Shown: one piece after another, positions 1 through 5,268 of the stretch
How the letters are laid out: the number at the start of each line of letters is the position of its first letter
Position numbering within the stretch: the stretch's first letter is position 1
Source of the DNA: Euryarchaeota archaeon UBA10
Lineage (GTDB): Archaea; Thermoplasmatota; Poseidoniia; Poseidoniales; Poseidoniaceae
NCBI GenBank assembly: GCA_002498185.1
Contig: DAGO01000026.1
Span: forward strand, 27,857-33,124
Direction of reading: 5' to 3'
Length of the DNA stretch: 5,268 nucleotides
Translations under genes and position numbers: made by a program
Notes under the pieces: generated by a model
Seen by the model: the letters and a program-made list of their open reading frames with translations, nothing else
Database searches by the model: none
What the model was told of the DNA's origin: nothing

Positions 1-704
1 GCACGAGACGCATCTGACCAAATTCTACGTAACCGTCTGCGAGCGGGTCTTGGAACAGCTGCCCATACCCAATCGTGGGCTCGTTTTTCCGCTAGTAACA
101 CTGGCGGAATGATGAATATCCAAACGTCCATCCTGTAGACTGTCGAGTAGAGTGCAGTAAGCAATAATGTAGTCCAGAAGAATGTGCGCAATACAATGCT
201 CCAGCGCTTACCCATTAGCATACCATATCCGTGTCGACAGAAAATCAATGCATGGGCTCTAGGTGAAATTAATGCCACAAGAATTATTGTAACAACCAAT
301 TCAATTCCAATATTATCTTGATAGAGCTGCAGTAATCGAAAGATTAGGAATAACGAGATCATTCCTCCTACTGCCAAACCTAATGCCCAGCCTGTTGTCG
401 GTTGAGAACCAGTCCTTCGGACTTTTTTTCTGCGAAGAAATAGATGTACTGCAACGGATATTCCCAAACAAATAATCAAGTTGCTGTATGGAAGAAATTT
501 ACCTTCGATATAGACCGTGAGAAGAAATAAGTCACCTAGGCTTCCATACAGCCCACCAACCAAAATCCCCCAGAACATCATACTCCAAGCTGTTGTCAAA
601 TCATAGAATCCTGAATATTTGGTCATGACACCGCGCCATCCCAAACTCATACCCACTAATGATATGACAATTGCAACTTGAGATAGCCACAAGTCGCTTG
701 CCAT
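1..704 (-). CDS. Multi-pass membrane protein of unknown function, C-terminus beyond the left edge (partial)
   Basis: Reading the minus strand from the ATG at 704-702 gives 234 codons with no stop before the window ends, so the gene is cut at its 3' end. An in-frame TAG lies upstream, and the ATG is the first good start; a TTG nine codons earlier is possible but less likely. The protein begins MASDLWLSQVAIVISLVG and has about six or seven hydrophobic segments, roughly at residues 6-23, 40-65, 74-91, 104-127, 135-157, 169-189 and 194-205. Basic turns separate some of them (RRKKVRR near 91-97, GKRW near 165-168). The visible end is strongly basic (RPARRRLRRIW, 219-229), which suggests a cytoplasmic tail. 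I see no catalytic motif or family signature, so no function is proposed. It is divergent from the ArsA/Get3-like gene. There is no Shine-Dalgarno-like sequence before the ATG, so translation may be leaderless. Confidence 0.8.
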   Translation of the reverse strand, partial: MASDLWLSQVAIVISLVGMSLGWRGVMTKYSGFYDLTTAWSMMFWGILVGGLYGSLGDLFLLTVYIEGKFLPYSNLIICLGISVAVHLFLRRKKVRRTGSQPTTGWALGLAVGGMISLFLIFRLLQLYQDNIGIELVVTIILVALISPRAHALIFCRHGYGMLMGKRWSIVLRTFFWTTLLLTALYSTVYRMDVWIFIIPPVLLAEKRAHDWVWAAVPRPARRRLRRIWSDASR

Positions 705-724
705 AATGACAGCGTGCAGAGACC

Positions 725-732
725 TATTCAAG
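725..732 (-). promoter_or_regulatory. Putative core promoter element (TATA-like) for the left membrane-protein gene
   Basis: On the minus strand this reads CTTGAATA, with 20 bases between it and the ATG at 704. That places its centre about 24 bases upstream of the start codon, the usual distance of an archaeal TATA box from the transcription start, so a leaderless mRNA would result. The match to a consensus TATA box is only moderate, and no clear purine-rich BRE precedes it. It is the exact inverted copy of 753-760. Confidence 0.35.
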
Positions 733-752
733 TGAGTTGTGCAAACCTAAGC

Positions 753-760
753 CTTGAATA
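753..760 (+). promoter_or_regulatory. Putative core promoter element (TATA-like) for the ArsA/Get3-like gene
   Basis: CTTGAATA lies 21 bases before the ATG at 782, with its centre about 25 bases upstream. A leaderless transcript starting at or next to the ATG would fit. The match to the archaeal TATA consensus is moderate. Its mirror placement relative to 725-732 is the main reason to list it. Confidence 0.35.
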
Positions 761-770
761 TCCCCATCTC

Positions 771-776
771 GAGGGG
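771..776 (+). promoter_or_regulatory. Possible Shine-Dalgarno sequence of the ArsA/Get3-like gene
   Basis: GAGGGG ends 5 bases before the ATG at 782, and its GAGG core lies 7 bases before it, a workable ribosome-binding spacing. It supports the ATG at 782 as the start. It conflicts with a strictly leaderless transcript from the TATA-like element at 753-760, so only one of the two readings is likely to apply. Confidence 0.4.
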
Positions 777-781
777 TTAGT

Positions 782-1945
782 ATGGCTCGCCTACTGTTGT
801 TTGGTGGTAAGGGTGGCGTGGGTAAAACTACAACATCAACTTCGACTGCTGTAGGATTGGCAGATTCTGGATTGAAGGTATTGTTGGTAAGTAGCGACCC
901 TGCACACAGTACTTCGGACAGTTTGGGTGTTCAACTGGGGCCTGAACCTACACCTGTAGAGGGTGTTGAAGGGTTGTGGGGTCTAGAATTAGACCCAGAG
1001 GCTAGAATCTCTGACCACATTCCAAAGTTGACCGAAAGTCTCGGTCCGATGCTAGGCGGTCAAGACCCTGAATTGAACGCATCTGAAATGGTTCTTCCGG
1101 GGCTTGATGAAGCAATGGCGTTTGATGAGTTGCTCAAGCATTTAGAAAACCCAGATTGGGATGTTATTGTATTCGATACAGCACCCACTGGTCATACACT
1201 CCGATTTTTGGCACTGCCCGAAATTATCGAGAAGTGGGCGGACAAAATCATTCGAATGCATCGCTTGACCGGGGGAATTAGGGCATTGATGTTTGGTGCT
1301 AAAGAGGGAGAAAAAATGCGGGATGAATTAGAAAAATTCCGCCGTAGAGTTCTGCATGTTCGGCGGATTTTGTGCAATCCAGAAGTAACCCGTTTCACGC
1401 TAGTAACAATTCCAGAAAAAATGGGTGTCAACGAAACTTTACGCGCATACGAATCCTTAGCTGAATTCAATTTGCCAGTTTCTGGTTGTGTAATCAATAG
1501 AATGACGCCTGATTTAGATAACGATTTCATTCAAACACGTCGCAGTAACGAGAGAGTGAATGTCGAGCAGTTACGCAATGAATTACCTGATTTACATCTC
1601 CATGAAGTTGAACTAAAGGATACAGATATTCATGGGCTGGATCTTTTGAGGTCCATAAGTTTGGAATTGCATGGTGAAATCTCCATTTCAGAAGGACTAG
1701 GGCCTTTTGCCGTTGGTCTTGGCTTAGAAGTCCATCGAGGCACATGGTCAAACGAAAATGATGTATATTTACATCTCCCGGGAATAGTTCGTGAAGACCT
1801 TTCTCTTCGCAGCGAATCTGGAACGGTATATGTTGGCATTAATTCACGCGAACATCCTGTTCCGTTCGATAGGCCAGCCAAGGCTAGTCAAGTCAATGCT
1901 AAACTCGAAAATGATATCCTCAAATTGACATTTCCTGAAGAATAA
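782..1945 (+). CDS. ArsA/Get3-family ATPase with C-terminal Hsp20-like domain
   Basis: This is a 387-residue cytosolic P-loop ATPase of the ArsA/Get3 family. The deviant Walker A is GGKGGVGKTT at residues 8-17, with the signature lysine K10 and the P-loop K15. Switch I is SSDPAHSTSDSLG (37-49), in which D46 aligns with the catalytic Asp of Get3. PGLDEAMAF (106-114) and switch II DTAPTGHTLRFLALPE (132-147) follow, then IPEKMGVNE (210-218) and the INRM nucleotide-base loop (238-241). There is a single ATPase domain, unlike the tandem bacterial ArsA pump. Residues about 320-385 look like the ArsA-associated Hsp20-like beta domain (VYLHLPG early, LENDILKLTF at the end). The CxxC zinc motif of Get3 is absent: the only cysteines are C198 and C236. 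No ars genes are nearby, so arsenite export is unlikely; membrane-protein targeting or chaperone work is inferred from the family and from the downstream SRP54 gene, 41 bp away. Confidence 0.9.
   Translation: MARLLLFGGKGGVGKTTTSTSTAVGLADSGLKVLLVSSDPAHSTSDSLGVQLGPEPTPVEGVEGLWGLELDPEARISDHIPKLTESLGPMLGGQDPELNASEMVLPGLDEAMAFDELLKHLENPDWDVIVFDTAPTGHTLRFLALPEIIEKWADKIIRMHRLTGGIRALMFGAKEGEKMRDELEKFRRRVLHVRRILCNPEVTRFTLVTIPEKMGVNETLRAYESLAEFNLPVSGCVINRMTPDLDNDFIQTRRSNERVNVEQLRNELPDLHLHEVELKDTDIHGLDLLRSISLELHGEISISEGLGPFAVGLGLEVHRGTWSNENDVYLHLPGIVREDLSLRSESGTVYVGINSREHPVPFDRPAKASQVNAKLENDILKLTFPEE
1739..1936 (+). other. Hsp20-like (alpha-crystallin-type) C-terminal domain of the ArsA/Get3-like ATPase
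   Basis: Residues about 320-385 form a run of short beta strands: a strand with VYLHLPG, then LSLRSESGTVYVGI, a proline-containing PVPFDRP loop, and a final ALLEN-type strand read here as AKLENDILKLTF. This pattern is typical of the Hsp20-like domain known at the C-terminus of some ArsA homologues (Pfam ArsA_HSP20). The assignment is by pattern recognition, without a profile search. The domain is absent from yeast Get3 and from the classical bacterial ArsA arsenite pump. Confidence 0.7.
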
Positions 1946-1986
1946 TCTTCCGTTGGGTTCAAACCAAATGCGCTTTTGGGCATGTC

Positions 1987-3351
1987 ATGGCACTCGAAGG
2001 ACTCTCCAGAGGAATATTCTCAGCACTGGGAATTCTGAAGAGTCGGCGAAAGCTAAACGAAGATGAACTGAAGGAAATGCTACGTTCTCTTCGAAGAGCG
2101 TTGCAAGAAGCGGATTTCAACGTCAGGCAAACAAAAGAAATCACGGAAAAATTAGAATCTAGAATGAGGGACGAAGAGCCTCGTCCTGGAATTACTTTGC
2201 AGACTCATGCAATGAATATTCTCTACACTGAATTGGTTAGACTACTTGGCCCTCCACGAGAAGTTAGGCCGCATCAATCAACTATTCTCATGGTAGGATT
2301 GTACGGTAATGGTAAGACCACAACCACTGCAAAATTGGCAGAATGGTATCGTCGAAGGCATGGTGTTAGAGTCGCTGTTATCGAGGCTGACGTTCACAGA
2401 CCAGGTGCGTATAATCAACTATCTCAGCTGTTAGAAGATTCATCAGTTGAAGTATACGGCGAGCCCGATAATAAGAATGCAGTGGAGATCGTAAAAAATG
2501 GTCTGAAGGAGCACGCAGCAGCGGACTTAGTTATCATCGATACCGCTGGTAGGCACAAGTTAGACGAAGATTTAGTCGTAGAGTTGGAACAGATTTCTGA
2601 AGTAGCCAATGCGAATGAGAGATTCCTTGTTATCGATGCTCAGGTAGGTCAATCAGCAGGACCTGTTGCTGCAAATTTCCATGATTTGGCAGGAGTAACT
2701 GGCATAGTCATTACCAAACTCGATGGTACAGCTAGAGGTGGTGGTGCGCTATCTGCAGTGGCCACTACTGGTGCGCCGGTAATGTATATCGGAACTGGTG
2801 AGAAGGTTGCGGACCTAGAGAAATTCGAATCTGATAGATTCATTTCCAGACTTCTTGGAATGGGTGACATACGTGGCCTCATCGATCTGGCACCTGAAGA
2901 CATGGATGAAGAAGAAGCCATGCGTATTACCCAGAGAATGATGTCGGGTAGATTCACCCTAAATGATATGTATTCGCAAATGGAAATGATGTCTAAGGTT
3001 GGCACTATTGACAAATTGCTTTCTTTCCTCCCCTCAGGGATGTTCGGTGGAATGGGTGCAATGGGTAAGAATCAGAAAGAAGCCATGCAGGCAAATCTCG
3101 ACCGATATCAGGTAATTATGGATTCTATGACCACTTTTGAAAAAGATGAACCTGCCAAAATTAAGGCTGACAGGATTCGTCGAATTGCTAGAGGTTCTGG
3201 CGTCAAAGAAAAAGACGTCCGAGAACTAATTGGACAATGGAATCGTTCTCGTAAGATGATGAAGGGTATGAGTGGAAATCGAAAGATGAACAAACAGATG
3301 AAGCGAATGATGCGAGACTCTGAAATGGATTTCGATGGACTCGAAATGTGA
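1987..3351 (+). CDS. srp54: Signal recognition particle 54 kDa protein (SRP54 GTPase)
   Basis: SRP54 binds signal sequences emerging from the ribosome, holds the SRP RNA and, with its receptor FtsY, hands the ribosome to the Sec translocon through paired GTPase activity. The 454 residues are of normal family length. The helical N domain spans about 1-90. The G domain spans about 95-295, with P-loop GLYGNGKTT (104-112), DVHRPGAYNQL (135-145), DTAGR (185-189), TKLDGTARGGGALS (243-256) and GTGEKVADLEKF (269-280). The Met-rich M domain runs from about 300 to 454 with 23 methionines, and contains the SRP-RNA-binding motif RIARGSGVKEKDVRELI (399-415). The P-loop has Tyr106 where most SRP GTPases have Gln. 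The ATG at 1987 begins the conserved N domain; an ATG five bases earlier is out of frame. No Shine-Dalgarno sequence is visible, so it is probably translated from the upstream ATPase transcript or leaderless. Confidence 0.97.
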   Translation: MALEGLSRGIFSALGILKSRRKLNEDELKEMLRSLRRALQEADFNVRQTKEITEKLESRMRDEEPRPGITLQTHAMNILYTELVRLLGPPREVRPHQSTILMVGLYGNGKTTTTAKLAEWYRRRHGVRVAVIEADVHRPGAYNQLSQLLEDSSVEVYGEPDNKNAVEIVKNGLKEHAAADLVIIDTAGRHKLDEDLVVELEQISEVANANERFLVIDAQVGQSAGPVAANFHDLAGVTGIVITKLDGTARGGGALSAVATTGAPVMYIGTGEKVADLEKFESDRFISRLLGMGDIRGLIDLAPEDMDEEEAMRITQRMMSGRFTLNDMYSQMEMMSKVGTIDKLLSFLPSGMFGGMGAMGKNQKEAMQANLDRYQVIMDSMTTFEKDEPAKIKADRIRRIARGSGVKEKDVRELIGQWNRSRKMMKGMSGNRKMNKQMKRMMRDSEMDFDGLEM

Positions 3352-4845
3352 TCAGTAGGTCTTGGCTAATATTACTCTTCGAGTAGTCATCTTTCCAGAC
3401 ATGAAGCATGGCTTTTCTTCGCCGTAAGCATCTGTTGAATCTCCTAAGAATGAAAGTCCAGTAGTTCTCTCTATAGTTTCTGCATGAGCGTCGGTTCCGT
3501 CAAACGGAACTTCGTATATCTTACCGTCTTCGACACTCTCCAGGTCGGTCAAAGGAATTACCACATTTTCCGTATGAGCAGCTGCGCGAGTTCTTAATTC
3601 GTCAGAAATCTCTGAAAGAACACGATTGCATTCTTGCACAATATTGTCAAGAGGCAGAGGTTCTTTACCGCCAGTTCTTCTTGCGGCAAATGCAGAATTG
3701 TTCTCGATATCTCTTGGCCCTATGTCAAGTCTTAGCGGAACTCCCTTAATTTCCCAATCGAAATATTTCTGACCTGCGTGAATATCTCTCTTGTCAACTT
3801 TCACTCTTAGTCCAGCGGATTTTAGAATCGCTGCAACTTCCTCGCTTTTTGCGATGGTATCAACTTCTGAGTTTTTCCTAATCATTGGACAAATTACAAC
3901 TTGGTAAGGTGCGATTGCAGGCGGCATAATCAGGCCATTGTCATCTCCATGCATTCCGACTATTGCGCCTAGCAATCTTTCAGACATACCATATGTGGTT
4001 TGGTGACAATGCTGCTGCTCAGCATTGAGGTTTTCATAAGTCAAATCGAATGCCTTAGCCCACTGGTCTCTGTAATGGTGACAAGAAGCGACTTGCAAAG
4101 TTCTTCCATTTGGCATTATTGCGTCAATGCCAATTGTGTACCATGCTCCCGGGAATGTGTCCCAAACAGGTCTTCTTGCTTTAATGACCGGTAAGCACAA
4201 ATCATGCATCAAATTGTCAACGATTTCTAGGTCCTGTTGAATCTGTCTTGTTGCACATTCTTCGTCAGCGTGTGCGGTGTGTGCTTCGAAAAAGTGTATT
4301 TCTCGTACACGAATGAACGATCTAGTTTGTTTAGTTTCATATCTGAATGTGTTCACCATTTGGTAAACTTTGAGAGGTAAATCCTTGTGAGACCTTATCC
4401 ACAATGGGAACATAGTGTACATGGCAGTTTCACTAGTAGGTCTCAAAAACATCGGAATATCGAGTTCATTTTCACCAGCGTGCTTTACCCAATATACTTC
4501 TTTCTTGAATCCGCCTTCTTCCTCCTCGTCTCTGAGGTCGTCAGGGTCCACGCCCTCTTCTCTAGCACGCTTGAGTCTTGCAACCAATGCATTTTCTTTA
4601 TCCAGCAGGTTTTCAGGAATGAGTAAAGGGAAATTGACTTCTTCATGATCAGTTCTTTCCATTTCAGAGTGGGTTAGCGAGTCAATCAGTTTCATTGCAC
4701 GCCACCCGTAGGGTCTCCATACATCCATTCCTTTGATTGGATATCTTTTGTCGACAAGCTCTGCAGCCTCGACGATAAATGGATACCATGCGTTAAAATC
4801 ATCAACTTTGGATGGTATTCCACGCTTGGCTTTGCCTTTACCCAT
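3352..4845 (-). CDS. proS: Prolyl-tRNA synthetase, archaeal/eukaryal type
   Basis: This class II synthetase charges tRNA-Pro with proline in the cytosol. It has 497 residues from the ATG at 4845. Motif 1 surrounds WRPYGW (43-48). Motif 2 holds RPTSE (135-139), NTFRYETK (165-172) and IRVREIHFFEAHT (178-190). The HHYRDQWAKAF block is at 256-266 and motif 3 is GMSERLLGAIVGMHGDD (286-302). The anticodon-binding domain follows (about 314-415, including GVPLRLDIGPRD, 368-379), then a C-terminal domain ending AKTY. The terminal Tyr is kept; in the related Thermus enzyme it reaches the active site. There is no bacterial editing insertion. Two oddities: a charged insert of about 20-25 residues near 85-113, and a C-terminal domain with a single Cys (C480) where relatives have a four-Cys zinc site. 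An in-frame GTG at 4854 would add three residues, but it overlaps the GGAG ribosome-binding site, so ATG 4845 is preferred. The stop abuts that of srp54. Confidence 0.96.
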   Translation of the reverse strand: MGKGKAKRGIPSKVDDFNAWYPFIVEAAELVDKRYPIKGMDVWRPYGWRAMKLIDSLTHSEMERTDHEEVNFPLLIPENLLDKENALVARLKRAREEGVDPDDLRDEEEEGGFKKEVYWVKHAGENELDIPMFLRPTSETAMYTMFPLWIRSHKDLPLKVYQMVNTFRYETKQTRSFIRVREIHFFEAHTAHADEECATRQIQQDLEIVDNLMHDLCLPVIKARRPVWDTFPGAWYTIGIDAIMPNGRTLQVASCHHYRDQWAKAFDLTYENLNAEQQHCHQTTYGMSERLLGAIVGMHGDDNGLIMPPAIAPYQVVICPMIRKNSEVDTIAKSEEVAAILKSAGLRVKVDKRDIHAGQKYFDWEIKGVPLRLDIGPRDIENNSAFAARRTGGKEPLPLDNIVQECNRVLSEISDELRTRAAAHTENVVIPLTDLESVEDGKIYEVPFDGTDAHAETIERTTGLSFLGDSTDAYGEEKPCFMSGKMTTRRVILAKTY

Positions 4846-4853
4846 AACAAACA

Positions 4854-4857
4854 CTCC
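4854..4857 (-). promoter_or_regulatory. Shine-Dalgarno sequence of proS, deciding the start codon
   Basis: On the minus strand GGAG at 4857-4854 lies 8 bases before the ATG at 4845, an ideal ribosome-binding distance. The alternative in-frame GTG at 4854-4852 uses the last G of this site and has no ribosome-binding sequence of its own. The ATG at 4845 is therefore the likely start. Confidence 0.65.
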
Positions 4858-4884
4858 AAATCAATTATTCATCAAATTGCCGCA

Positions 4885-5268
4885 TTATTTCCTACGGAAA
4901 GCCACAATTAAAACAAGAATGCTACAAGCCACAGCGACGTAGTCTGGGATACCCATTTCTGGGAAAGGCATTGACCAACCGAGTTCGTTATTTAATTCAT
5001 GAATTCCAGCCCAATTAATCCTTGTAGCCTCAGCAGTGCATTTTTCAGCAGTGCATTGTGAGTTAAGGAATCCGAACAATCCGAAGATGTTTGCAACAGC
5101 AACTATTAGAGAGGTCAAACCGAAAATCTTGAGGAAACCACCCTTCTTTTTGATATCTCCAGCCTTAGGAATAGTTGGCAATTCCGGTAATGGCATTGGA
5201 GCTGCAGGTGCTGCACCAGGGATAACTTCGATCATCGGGTCATGGCTAGTTTTTGCAGTGACAACTTC
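4885..5268 (-). CDS. Two-TM membrane protein with Pro/Ala-rich linker, N-terminus beyond the right edge (partial)
   Basis: The frame ends at the TAA at 4887-4885 and is open to the window edge, so 128 codons are visible and the true start may lie outside. The first ATG, at 5235, has no ribosome-binding sequence, and the frame continues upstream without a stop (EVVTAKTSHDP precedes it), so I treat the gene as partial. Numbering from that ATG, residues 5-25 form a Pro/Ala-rich linker, followed by the basic patch KKK (29-31). TM1 spans about 34-57. An extracytoplasmic loop follows with C61 and C66 in a tandem CTAEK-CTAEA repeat and a Trp/Pro-rich stretch (75-98). TM2 is at about 98-113, ending RRK. 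Positive charges on both outer ends suggest a hairpin with both termini in the cytoplasm. The family is not recognised. It lies 39 bp upstream of proS on the same strand and may be cotranscribed with it. Confidence 0.7.
   Translation of the reverse strand, partial: EVVTAKTSHDPMIEVIPGAAPAAPMPLPELPTIPKAGDIKKKGGFLKIFGLTSLIVAVANIFGLFGFLNSQCTAEKCTAEATRINWAGIHELNNELGWSMPFPEMGIPDYVAVACSILVLIVAFRRK
5030..5057. repeat. Tandem 15-bp-period duplication inside the two-TM protein gene
   Basis: The 13-bp word TCAGCAGTGCATT occurs at 5030-5042 and again at 5045-5057, a period of exactly five codons. On the coding (minus) strand it encodes the doubled pentapeptide CTAEK-CTAEA, which places two cysteines five residues apart in the predicted extracytoplasmic loop. 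The near-perfect DNA identity suggests a recent in-frame duplication. Confidence 0.85.

Larger units (their letters stand above)
725..760. repeat. Perfect 8-bp inverted repeat in the divergent intergenic region
   Basis: TATTCAAG at 725-732 and CTTGAATA at 753-760 are exact reverse complements separated by 20 bp. The symmetry ends at both outer and inner flanks. The arms lie 20 and 21 bases from the two divergent start codons. The structure may be a pair of back-to-back core promoters, or an operator for a dimeric regulator; two half-sites 28 bp apart centre to centre fall on nearly the same helical face after somewhat under three turns. The repeat is seen directly; its function is inferred. 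Confidence 0.6.

Noticed and set aside
1192..1530. Minus-strand open frame of 112 codons inside the ArsA/Get3-like gene
   Set aside because: It is antisense to a well-supported conserved protein, with an arbitrary composition and no ribosome-binding site or motif. The same applies to the minus-strand frames at 1527-1751 and 1630-1881.
782..1945. Arsenite-pump ATPase ArsA in an arsenic-resistance operon
   Set aside because: There is a single ATPase domain with no neighbouring arsR, arsB, arsC or arsD, and no cysteine triad for metalloid binding is evident.
1964..1979. CCAAA...TTTGG hairpin between the ATPase and srp54 genes as a terminator or attenuator
   Set aside because: It has only five base pairs around a six-base loop, with no T-tract after it; this is expected by chance.
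2649..3014. Minus-strand open frame of 121 codons inside srp54
   Set aside because: It is a shadow of the conserved G and M domains; its Ser/Met-rich translation is the antisense reflection of the SRP54 codons. Other antisense frames at 1959-2144, 2424-2609, 3108-3293 and 3203-3409 are rejected likewise.
3413..3420. Short T-rich run downstream of srp54 as an archaeal terminator
   Set aside because: TTTTCTTC is too short and too ordinary within the pyrimidine-rich antisense of proS to call.
4387..4648. Plus-strand open frames inside proS (4387-4626 and 4415-4648)
   Set aside because: They overlap each other and are antisense to the motif 1-2 region of a conserved synthetase; no supporting signal was seen. 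The plus-strand frames at 4000-4194 and 4733-4942 fail for the same reasons.
4846..4854. GTG at 4854 as the proS start
   Set aside because: It would add only three residues and overlaps the GGAG that is ideally spaced for the ATG at 4845.
5233..5235. ATG at 5235 as the certain start of the two-TM protein
   Set aside because: No ribosome-binding sequence precedes it, and the frame stays open to the window edge, so the start cannot be fixed here.

Overview
The window looks like a compact, gene-dense euryarchaeal chromosome segment. The SRP54 protein carries the archaeal/eukaryal G-domain signature TKLDGTARGGGALS rather than the bacterial Ffh form. The prolyl-tRNA synthetase is the archaeal/eukaryal type, with no bacterial editing insertion and a C-terminal AKTY. 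An ArsA/Get3-family ATPase is also present. The moderate A+T content, small intergenic gaps and likely leaderless starts would fit an uncultured marine Thermoplasmatota lineage such as Marine Group II (Poseidoniales). That placement is inference from style and cannot be proven from this window.

Layout, left to right. (1) 1-704, minus strand: the first 234 codons of a multi-pass membrane protein whose C-terminus lies beyond the left edge. The frame is open across the whole stretch, so this is not an intergenic region. I do not recognise the family. (2) 705-781: a 77-bp divergent intergenic region with a perfect 8-bp inverted repeat (TATTCAAG / CTTGAATA). Its two arms sit about 20 bp upstream of the two opposing start codons. 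(3) 782-1945, plus strand: an ArsA/Get3-type ATPase with a C-terminal Hsp20-like domain and no CxxC zinc motif. (4) 1987-3351, plus strand: SRP54, the signal-sequence-binding GTPase of the signal recognition particle, 41 bp downstream and probably in the same transcript. (5) 3352-4845, minus strand: archaeal-type prolyl-tRNA synthetase. Its stop codon directly abuts the SRP54 stop with no intervening base. (6) 4885-5268, minus strand: the 3' part of a gene for a Pro/Ala-linker plus two-TM-helix membrane protein, still open at the right edge, 39 bp upstream of proS.

Functionally, the plus-strand pair links two P-loop NTPase families. SRP54 delivers nascent membrane and secretory proteins to the translocon. 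Get3-like ATPases, in the lineages where they are characterised, deliver tail-anchored proteins. The juxtaposition, with membrane proteins on both flanks, hints at a protein-targeting/quality-control neighbourhood, but the ATPase lacks the Get3 zinc cysteines, so its client and role are open. proS is a housekeeping translation gene. No RNA genes, mobile elements, CRISPR arrays or integration sites were seen, and I did not find a clear undescribed multi-gene system. The most unusual points are the symmetric divergent promoter-like repeat, the Hsp20-fused ArsA/Get3 beside SRP54, the Tyr in place of the SRP P-loop Gln, and the charged insert and eroded zinc site of the prolyl-tRNA synthetase.
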